From Palsa-892 sp035555855 (GTDB taxonomy: Bacteria; Pseudomonadota; Alphaproteobacteria; Rhizobiales; Xanthobacteraceae), in assembly GCA_035555855.1 (NCBI GenBank), contig DATMGD010000062.1:1-6588 (forward strand): DNA of 6,588 nucleotides, read 5' to 3'. Each line of letters starts with the position of its first letter. Position 1 is the stretch's first letter. The translations under genes and the position numbers were made by a program. Positions 1 through 5,126 of this stretch are shown here, one piece after another. The notes below the pieces were generated by a model. The model had not been told where the DNA came from and did no database searches. It was given only the letters and a program-made list of their open reading frames with translations.

Positions 1-387
1 ATCGAGAAACTTTCCACGGTGGCCGAGGTCAATCCGGCGCGCAAAGCCGAAGCGATCCGCCAGAAGCTTGGCGAGCAGGTCAAGGCGCTGCTCTCGACTG
101 GCGAGAAATTCGACGCCGACCGTCTGCATCAGGAAGCGATGCTGCTCGCCGCCAAGGCCGACATCCGCGAGGAACTGGATCGCCTGACTACCCATGTCGC
201 GGCGGTGCGCAAGTTGCTCACGGATGGCGGGCCGGTCGGCCGCAAGCTCGATTTCCTCGCGCAGGAGCTGAACCGCGAATCGAATACGCTGTGCTCGAAG
301 GCGAACGACGTTTCGCTGACCGCGATCGGCCTCGATCTCAAGGCGGCGGTCGATCAGTTACGCGAGCAGGTGGCGAACCTCGAATGA
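1..387 (+). CDS. yicC: YicC family endoribonuclease-like protein, C-terminal part
   Basis: The 5' end lies outside the window: frame 1 is open from base 1, and the GTG at 19 is an internal valine, not the start. The visible 128 residues are the conserved C-terminal part of YicC proteins, which are usually close to 290 residues long. Family hallmarks seen are ADIREELDRLTTHV (about residues 55-68), then GRKLDFLAQELNRESNTL (about 80-97) and a C-terminal amphipathic helix ending in LREQVANLE. E. coli YicC has been described as a ribonuclease that helps degrade small RNA RyhB; its role in alphaproteobacteria is not settled. The TGA stop overlaps the gmk ATG (ATGA, 384-387), so the two genes are co-transcribed and probably translationally coupled. 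A Leu TTA codon at 358-360 is rare in this G+C-rich DNA. Family is certain; biochemical role is inferred. Confidence 0.93.
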   Translation: MEKLSTVAEVNPARKAEAIRQKLGEQVKALLSTGEKFDADRLHQEAMLLAAKADIREELDRLTTHVAAVRKLLTDGGPVGRKLDFLAQELNRESNTLCSKANDVSLTAIGLDLKAAVDQLREQVANLE

Positions 388-1061
388 AGAAACCGAAACG
401 CAAATCGGCGCACCGTAAATCGTCGAACGGCAAGCGCATCGCGCGCCGCGGCCTGATGCTGGTGCTGTCGTCGCCTTCGGGGGCGGGCAAGACGACGCTG
501 TCGCACCGCCTGATGAAGGCAGACCGGAAGATCAAGTTATCGATCTCAGTAACGACCCGTCTGAAGCGCAAGGGCGAAACGCACGGCAAGCACTATTTTT
601 TCGTCGAGCACCCCAATTTCGATGCGATGGTGAAGAAGGGTGATCTGCTGGAATGGGCGGAGGTCTTTGGTAATCGATATGGTACGCCGCGCCGTCCGGT
701 CGAAAAATCGCTGGACGCAGGCCATGACGTGCTTTTCGATCTGGATTGGCAGGGTACACAGCAGTTACGCGAGAAATCGCGCGACGACGTGGTCAGCGTC
801 TTTATTCTGCCGCCAACGGCGACTGCATTGGCGAAGCGGCTCAAGACACGTGCACAGGATTCGAAAGCGGTCATCCGGAGCCGCATGGACAAGGCGTCGG
901 ACGAAATGAGTCATTGGCCGGAATACGACTACGTGATCGTCAACGACGACCTGGAAAAAAGCTTTCATCAGCTCGTATCGATTCTGGAGGCTGAACGCCT
1001 GAAGCGCGAAAGGCAGACGGGCCTTTCCGATTTTGTCCGTAATCTCCAAGCTAAACTCTAA
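384..1061 (+). CDS. gmk: Guanylate kinase
   Basis: This gene encodes a 225-residue cytosolic enzyme that phosphorylates GMP (and dGMP) to GDP with ATP, an essential step in GTP and dGTP supply. The P-loop SPSGAGKTT lies at residues 30-38 (catalytic Lys36). The GMP-binding region follows, with TTR at 57-59, GE at 64-65 and Tyr71, then LEWAEVFGNRYGTP (89-102) and FDLDWQG (118-124). The lid region with RAQDS and the ERLKRER helix near the C-terminus is typical. I place the start at ATG 384, overlapping the yicC stop: the family-conserved RRGLMLVLSSPSG block begins at residue 21, so ATG 456 would cut into it, and the open frame back to 291 runs inside yicC. Only a distant AGG (368-370) could serve as ribosome site, which suggests coupling to yicC. 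The first 23 residues are unusually basic (11 Lys/Arg). The TAA stop interlocks with that of the opposing dehydrogenase gene. Base composition is lower in G+C than in the neighbouring dehydrogenase. Confidence 0.98.
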   Translation: MKKPKRKSAHRKSSNGKRIARRGLMLVLSSPSGAGKTTLSHRLMKADRKIKLSISVTTRLKRKGETHGKHYFFVEHPNFDAMVKKGDLLEWAEVFGNRYGTPRRPVEKSLDAGHDVLFDLDWQGTQQLREKSRDDVVSVFILPPTATALAKRLKTRAQDSKAVIRSRMDKASDEMSHWPEYDYVIVNDDLEKSFHQLVSILEAERLKRERQTGLSDFVRNLQAKL

Positions 1062-2116
1062 GGCACCAGCACCGCGCGGCCGACTGTCTTTCCGGCCTTG
1101 AGATCGTCAAGCGCGGCCTGTGCTTCGACAAGCGGCCGCGTCGAAACCGGGATCGACGGCACTTTTCCCGCCTTCACCAGCGCGAGCATTGCCTGCGCTT
1201 CCTTGAGCGTGCCGACATAGCTTCCGAGAATGGACGTGCCTTTGAGAGGAAAGGTGGGCACCGAGATTTTCATCTCGCCGCCGATCAGGCCGATCACCAC
1301 GAGCTTGCCGCCCTTGGCGAGCGTGCCGTAGGCGAGCGACGCCGTTTCGCCCGAGCCGACAAAATCAATCGCGCCGAAGAAGCCGCCATTGCTTGCCGCC
1401 ATCAGCGCCTTGCGCGTCGCCGCCTCGCGCGGATCGAACGCCGCGCCCGCGCCATTGGCGAGCGCATATTCGCGCTTCTTCGCGTCGATATCGAGCACGA
1501 CCGGTGCATGTTGCGAGCGCGCGCGCAGGAACGAAAAGCCCATCATGCCGACGCCGCCGAGCCCCGCGATCAGAACCGGGCCGTCGAGCGCGGCGGGCCC
1601 AAGCTTTTCGATCGCCGACCAAGCCGTGAGCCCCGAGCACATATAGCTTCCCGCGATTTCGCGCGGAATCGGATCAAAATCGAGGAGATAGCGCGGATGC
1701 GGCACCATGACATGCGTCGCGTAGCCGCCATCGACCTGAATGCCGATCTGCTGCGGCTTCACGCAAAGATGCTCGTCGCCGCGGCGGCACAGCGCGCATT
1801 CGCCGCAACCGATCCACGGGAAAACGATCACGCGGCGGCCGATTTTCACTTCTTTTGCATCGGGCCCGGCGGCAGTGATTTCGCCTTCGATCTCGTGGCC
1901 GAGTGTGAACGGCAGCTCGCGCCCGCCAGCGAGTTCCAGTTTTCGGCCGCCGCCAAGATCGAAGAAGCCCTCCTGCAAGTGCAGATCGGAGTGGCAGACG
2001 CCGCAGTGGCCGACCTTCACCAGCACTTGCGTGCCTTGCGGAGCTGGCGTTTCGCTTACCATCTCGCAGAGCGGCGTGCCGTAATCCTTGAACGCCTGCT
2101 TCTTCATGCCGCTCAT
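1058..2116 (-). CDS. Zinc-dependent alcohol dehydrogenase (medium-chain family)
   Basis: This is a 352-residue cytosolic medium-chain dehydrogenase, a normal length for the class, expected to oxidise an alcohol or reduce an aldehyde with NAD. The GroES-like catalytic domain carries the probable catalytic zinc ligands Cys41 (in CGVCHSD), His74 and Glu75 (GHE) and Cys160 (CSGLTAW). Four structural-zinc cysteines are complete at 104, 107, 110 and 118. The Rossmann nucleotide motif GLGGVG is at 185-190, and Asp209 at the end of the second strand (VVLDID) favours NAD over NADP. Substrate cannot be read from the sequence. The start at ATG 2116 is supported by GGGAG seven bases upstream; a second ATG at 2107 is less well placed. 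It follows rsmA after 15 bases and is the last gene of the lptD-side operon. Its TAG stop overlaps the gmk TAA. In E. coli apaG/apaH stand in this position, so the gene looks like an accessory passenger; codon use resembles its operon neighbours, with no sign of recent transfer. Confidence 0.92.
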   Translation of the reverse strand: MSGMKKQAFKDYGTPLCEMVSETPAPQGTQVLVKVGHCGVCHSDLHLQEGFFDLGGGRKLELAGGRELPFTLGHEIEGEITAAGPDAKEVKIGRRVIVFPWIGCGECALCRRGDEHLCVKPQQIGIQVDGGYATHVMVPHPRYLLDFDPIPREIAGSYMCSGLTAWSAIEKLGPAALDGPVLIAGLGGVGMMGFSFLRARSQHAPVVLDIDAKKREYALANGAGAAFDPREAATRKALMAASNGGFFGAIDFVGSGETASLAYGTLAKGGKLVVIGLIGGEMKISVPTFPLKGTSILGSYVGTLKEAQAMLALVKAGKVPSIPVSTRPLVEAQAALDDLKAGKTVGRAVLVP

Positions 2117-2123
2117 GCGCTTA

Positions 2124-2128
2124 CTCCC
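2124..2128 (-). promoter_or_regulatory. Ribosome binding site of the alcohol dehydrogenase gene
   Basis: The minus strand reads GGGAG here, seven bases before the ATG at 2116, inside the 15-base gap after the rsmA stop. It is the clearest Shine-Dalgarno sequence in the window and decides the start at 2116 over the in-frame ATG three codons further in. The other minus-strand genes have weak sites or rely on stop/start overlap. Confidence 0.65.
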
Positions 2129-2131
2129 GCG

Positions 2132-2992
2132 TTATTGCCGCTCGACTGTAGCAAGCACATTGGCGAGCGCAACGAACCCGGCGACCGGGATTTCTTCGGC
2201 GCGCTTCGTCGGCTCGATGCCGGCGCTTGCGAGCAGCGCCAGCGGATCGTGGCCGAGCGAACGCAGGCTTTGCCGCAGCATCTTACGGCGCTGGCCGAAC
2301 GCCGCCGCGGTAACGCGCTCGAGCATCTTGACCTCGCATGGCGCGGGCGAAGGCCGCGGCACCAGCCGCACCAGCGACGACGTGACTTTCGGCGGCGGCA
2401 CGAAGGCGTTGCGATTGATGTCGAACAGAATTTCGGCCTCAGCGCGCCAGCCCGCGAGCACGGCAAGCCGCCCGTAATGATCGTCCCCGGCGCGCGCAAC
2501 GATGCGCTCGGCGACTTCGCGCTGGAACATCAGCGTGAGCGATTCGAACCACGGCGGCCATTTATCCAGCGTCAGCCACTGGATCAGAAGCGCCGTGCCG
2601 ACATTATAGGGCAGGTTGGCGACGATCCGCGCCGGGCCGGTGATCTCCGCGCGCGGGTCGATACGCATCGCATCGCCCTCGATCACCTTCAACCGGCCGC
2701 CGCTCTGTGCAACGAGCGAATAAAGCGCCTCAACGCAGCGATGGTCTTGTTCGATAGCAATGACTTGTTTTGCACCGTGAGCGAGCAGCATACGGGTGAG
2801 GCCGCCGGGGCCGGGGCCGATCTCGACCACGGTTGCGCCCTCGAGCGGGCCAGCCGCGCGCGCGATACGGTCGATCAGGTTGAGGTCGAGCAGAAAATTC
2901 TGGCCGAGCGATTTCTTGGCGCGCAGATCGAAATCGCGGATGACGTCGCGTAGCGGCGGCAGGTCTTTCAGAAAATCCTGCGGCGTGTTCAT
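2132..2992 (-). CDS. rsmA: 16S rRNA (adenine(1518)-N(6)/adenine(1519)-N(6))-dimethyltransferase
   Basis: RsmA (KsgA) dimethylates two adjacent adenines in the loop of the last 16S rRNA helix, using S-adenosylmethionine, late in small-subunit assembly; loss gives kasugamycin resistance in many bacteria. The 286-residue protein has every family landmark: KSLGQNFLLD (27-36), motif I EIGPGPGGLT (57-66), Glu81 for the SAM ribose, GDA with Asp107, and motif IV NLPYNV (126-131) that holds the target adenine. FVPPPKVTSS and AFGQRRKMLRQSL mark the C-terminal helical domain. The N-terminal stretch before KSLGQ (DLPPLRDVIRDFDL) is usual for alphaproteobacterial members. The ATG overlaps the pdxA TGA (ATGA on the minus strand, 2992-2989) and no clear Shine-Dalgarno is visible, so translation is probably coupled to pdxA. 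The TAA stop is followed 15 bases later by the dehydrogenase start. Confidence 0.98.
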   Translation of the reverse strand: MNTPQDFLKDLPPLRDVIRDFDLRAKKSLGQNFLLDLNLIDRIARAAGPLEGATVVEIGPGPGGLTRMLLAHGAKQVIAIEQDHRCVEALYSLVAQSGGRLKVIEGDAMRIDPRAEITGPARIVANLPYNVGTALLIQWLTLDKWPPWFESLTLMFQREVAERIVARAGDDHYGRLAVLAGWRAEAEILFDINRNAFVPPPKVTSSLVRLVPRPSPAPCEVKMLERVTAAAFGQRRKMLRQSLRSLGHDPLALLASAGIEPTKRAEEIPVAGFVALANVLATVERQ

Positions 2993-3999
2993 CGCGATGC
3001 GGGTTGCTTGCCTGCGAGATGCCGCGCAAGCCGGAGCGCCGCCAAGAGGCTCGATGGATTGGCGCGCCCGGTGCCTGCGATATCGAACGCCGTGCCGTGA
3101 TCGGGCGAGGTGCGCACGAACGGCAGCCCGAGCGTGGCGTTGACGCCGTGATCGAAGGCCAGCGTCTTCGCCGGGATCAGCACCTGGTCGTGATACATGC
3201 CGAGCACGACGTCGTAATGCTTGCGCGCTTCGGCGTGGAAAAGTGTATCGGCCGGATAGGGGCCCTTGGCGTCGATACCCTCTGCTGCGAGCTTTCGGAT
3301 CGCCGGCGCGACGATCTTCTCGTCTTCATCGCCGATGCTGCCGCCTTCGCCGGCATGCGGGTTCAATCCGCACACCGCGATCCGCGCTTTGGCGATGCCG
3401 AAGCGGCTGGCGTAATCATGCGCAACGATACGGCCGGTCTCGACGATCAATCCAGTGGAGAGTTGTGACGGCACATCCTTGATCGGCACGTGAATCGTCA
3501 CCGGCACGACTGCAAGCTCTTCCGACCAGATCAGCATCACCGGATGCGGCGCAGGCTTGTTTTCCCCGGCGGCAAGATGGGCGAGATATTCGGTGTGGCC
3601 GGGAAATGTGAAGCCCGCTTCGTACATCACCGCTTTGGCAATCGGATTGGTGACGACGGCCGCAGCTTTGCCCGCCTGCACGAGTTCGACGGCGCGGTCG
3701 ATCGCGGCGATCGCCGCTTGCGCGCTCGTCTTGTCGGGCTTGCCGGGCTGTGCTGTCGCAGAATTTCCCGCACGGATGACGGGCAGGGCCGTCTCAAACA
3801 GCTTTTCGGCTTCGTCAATTTTGCATTCGCGCACCGGCACATCGAGGCCGATCATCTTTGCGCGCGACACGAGGAGCGCCGGGTCGCCTACGGCAGCGAA
3901 TACGGGAACGTCGAGCGTCTTGCGCTGCGCCCATAACATCAGGGTCAGTTCAGGACCGATGCCCGCGGGCTCACCCTGGGTCAGCGCAAGCGGGCGCAT
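2989..3999 (-). CDS. pdxA: 4-hydroxythreonine-4-phosphate dehydrogenase
   Basis: PdxA oxidises 4-phosphooxy-L-threonine with NAD; the product decarboxylates to 3-amino-1-hydroxyacetone phosphate, which PdxJ joins to deoxyxylulose 5-phosphate to make pyridoxine 5'-phosphate (DXP-dependent vitamin B6 route). The protein has 336 residues, within the family range. Visible motifs are LTQGEPAGIGPEL (6-18), TNPIAK (117-122), GHTEYLA (134-140) and the three metal-binding histidines His170, His215 (in GLNPHAGEGG) and His270 (in MYHDQ). The conserved C-terminal core LPFVRTSPDHGTAFDIAG runs from 292 to 309. The start at ATG 3999 follows the surA-like gene after 10 bases, with only a weak GGTAG as possible ribosome site. 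Its stop overlaps the rsmA start. The surA-pdxA-rsmA order is shared with gammaproteobacteria. All key residues are present, so it should be active. Confidence 0.98.
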   Translation of the reverse strand: MRPLALTQGEPAGIGPELTLMLWAQRKTLDVPVFAAVGDPALLVSRAKMIGLDVPVRECKIDEAEKLFETALPVIRAGNSATAQPGKPDKTSAQAAIAAIDRAVELVQAGKAAAVVTNPIAKAVMYEAGFTFPGHTEYLAHLAAGENKPAPHPVMLIWSEELAVVPVTIHVPIKDVPSQLSTGLIVETGRIVAHDYASRFGIAKARIAVCGLNPHAGEGGSIGDEDEKIVAPAIRKLAAEGIDAKGPYPADTLFHAEARKHYDVVLGMYHDQVLIPAKTLAFDHGVNATLGLPFVRTSPDHGTAFDIAGTGRANPSSLLAALRLARHLAGKQPASR

Positions 4000-4009
4000 T
4001 GGGCTACCG

Positions 4010-5002
4010 TCAGCGGATCTGGATGACGAATTGGGTGCGGAGCTTGGCGAGATATTCTTTCTCGAACTCGCTGATGCGGCGGTTCAGGAGTTCCTGACGG
4101 AATTCCTTGCGCGACGAGATATCGGCCATCACTTCCTGGCGGCTGCACACCATCACGACCTCCATGCCTGCGCCGGTGATTTCGGCGGGGGTCATTTTGC
4201 CATCGGGCGTGCTGTCGAGCAATTTGCGGTATTGCGTGCCGAGATCGAGCGAAAATTTCTTGATCTGCGGTTTGACGACGGTTTCGCGAATGGTGCGCGC
4301 CTGCGCGGCGGCTTCCTCGCATCCTTGCACGCGCGAGCGGAAGGCTTCGGCTTCCTTGAGCCGTGCTGCCTTCGCGGAGTCCGGCGCGCGGCGAGACACG
4401 ACGAAAATGATCGGTTGCAATGTGTATTGCATGCCGCGCGCCACCGGCTTTTCGCCGTGCGCGTTCAGGATCGCAACGAGATCGGCGTCGCGCACCTGAA
4501 AAGTTCCCGGTGAGGCTTGCAGCAGCACTTCGCGCCAGGCGATTTCTGCGCGGATGCGGGAACGGAAGCGCGTGCGTTCGATGCCTTCCTTTTCGATCGC
4601 GGCCATGAAGCCGCTGACCCCGCGCGGGCCGGCCATATCCGAAATGCGGGAATCGACCTTGGAATCGCTGACGTCGACGTTCATTTTGCGGGCGGTCGCG
4701 AGCTTGATCTTTTCATTGATCAGCTCGTCCAGAATTTCCTGCCGCGAAGGCCGCTTGCGATTGAAGACCTCATGCAGCCTTGTCCGCTGGGCGATATCGA
4801 CCGCGGTAATGGGCTCGTTATTGACGAGGGCGGCGACCTGCGCGGCGGCGGGCTTGGGCAGCGCAAGGACACAAAGAGTAAAGAAGAGGCCGGCCACGGC
4901 GATAAGCCGTGCCGCAGCCGAGAGGCTCCTCGCGCGTCTCGCCGGGGTGATGCGGCAGACGGATGCGGGTGAAACGGCGGGTATCGAACTGGCAAGAGTC
5001 AT
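4010..5002 (-). CDS. surA: SurA-like periplasmic chaperone with reduced parvulin domain
   Basis: This 330-residue protein is predicted to be exported and to chaperone unfolded outer-membrane proteins. A long basic n-region (Arg17-Arg32) is followed by a hydrophobic segment (about 33-48) and a likely signal peptidase site after Ala-Ala-Ala at 52-54, so mature protein starts near Gln55. The SurA N-terminal chaperone domain follows (VAALVNNEPIT at 56-66; ILDELINEKIKLATARK at 90-106; helices to about 180). One parvulin-like region spans about 192-288, beginning QYTLQPIIF and ending MEVVMVC. It is shorter than an active parvulin, and the usual SxxxxGGDLGW stretch is missing, so isomerase activity is doubtful. 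E. coli SurA has two parvulin domains and 428 residues. Cys228 and Cys286, both in that region, could form a disulfide. ATG 5002 is the only ATG-type start ahead of the signal peptide, although no Shine-Dalgarno precedes it. It lies between lptD and pdxA, as surA does in E. coli. Confidence 0.87.
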   Translation of the reverse strand: MTLASSIPAVSPASVCRITPARRARSLSAAARLIAVAGLFFTLCVLALPKPAAAQVAALVNNEPITAVDIAQRTRLHEVFNRKRPSRQEILDELINEKIKLATARKMNVDVSDSKVDSRISDMAGPRGVSGFMAAIEKEGIERTRFRSRIRAEIAWREVLLQASPGTFQVRDADLVAILNAHGEKPVARGMQYTLQPIIFVVSRRAPDSAKAARLKEAEAFRSRVQGCEEAAAQARTIRETVVKPQIKKFSLDLGTQYRKLLDSTPDGKMTPAEITGAGMEVVMVCSRQEVMADISSRKEFRQELLNRRISEFEKEYLAKLRTQFVIQIR

Positions 5003-5126
5003 GATGAGGACGTCATGATAGCAGTGGCTGGCGCGGCAAATCAGCCGCTCGCTTCGTGAACTTCAGCCCTAACCCATCCGGGGCAGGTTGCAAGACGGCT
5101 ATGGCTGCATTGCGGCAGCTCACGCA
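5003..5126. other. lptD-surA intergenic region
   Basis: This is the only gap over 15 bases in the window. On the minus strand, just after the lptD stop, a five-base stem (5104-5108 with 5115-5119) lacks a following T-run and is not a convincing terminator. A second five-base stem (GCGGC/GCCGC, 5033-5037 with 5044-5048) lies nearer surA. A TATCAT hexamer (minus strand, 5020-5015) resembles a -10 box, and two TCATGA hexamers (4999-5004 and 5013-5018) flank the surA start. No Shine-Dalgarno for surA and no credible small gene were found. With no strong terminator, lptD transcripts may continue into surA. Confidence 0.6.
5015..5044 (-). promoter_or_regulatory. Possible sigma-70-type promoter for surA-pdxA-rsmA-adh
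   Basis: On the minus strand CTGATT (5044-5039, three of six matches to TTGACA) is followed after 18 bases by TATCAT (5020-5015, five of six matches to TATAAT). Transcription would begin only about six bases before the surA ATG, giving an almost leaderless message, which would fit the missing Shine-Dalgarno. The -35 match is poor and the call rests mainly on the -10 hexamer, so treat it as a candidate only. Confidence 0.2.

Noticed and set aside
291..383. An upstream extension of gmk to the in-frame start at 291.
   Set aside because: It would lie wholly inside yicC, encodes low-quality sequence (Arg/Gly-rich) and is not needed: ATG 384 forms a standard ATGA overlap.
1093..1118. An inverted repeat (GGCCTTGA with TCAA...GGCC) inside the end of the dehydrogenase gene, as a possible terminator for gmk.
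   Set aside because: The stem is interrupted by a four-base bulge, lies wholly in coding sequence and has no T-run after it.
1508..2953. A 481-codon open frame on the + strand, opposite the dehydrogenase and rsmA genes.
   Set aside because: Its codons are exactly in register with the sense codons of both genes (all begin at positions equal to 2 modulo 3). It stays open simply because TTA, CTA and TCA are rare in G+C-rich genes; the rsmA TAA stop itself reads as Leu TTA. The translation is rich in Arg, His, Ala and Asp with no recognisable domain.
3004..4513. Several + strand frames (3004-3468, 3490-3936, 3557-4513) opposite pdxA and surA.
   Set aside because: pdxA and surA have strong family motifs on the minus strand; these frames are wholly or partly in codon register with them, have no ribosome site and show no domain.
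5104..5119. A stem-loop just downstream of lptD as an intrinsic terminator.
   Set aside because: The stem is only five bases (GCTGC/GCAGC) and no T-run follows on the minus strand.
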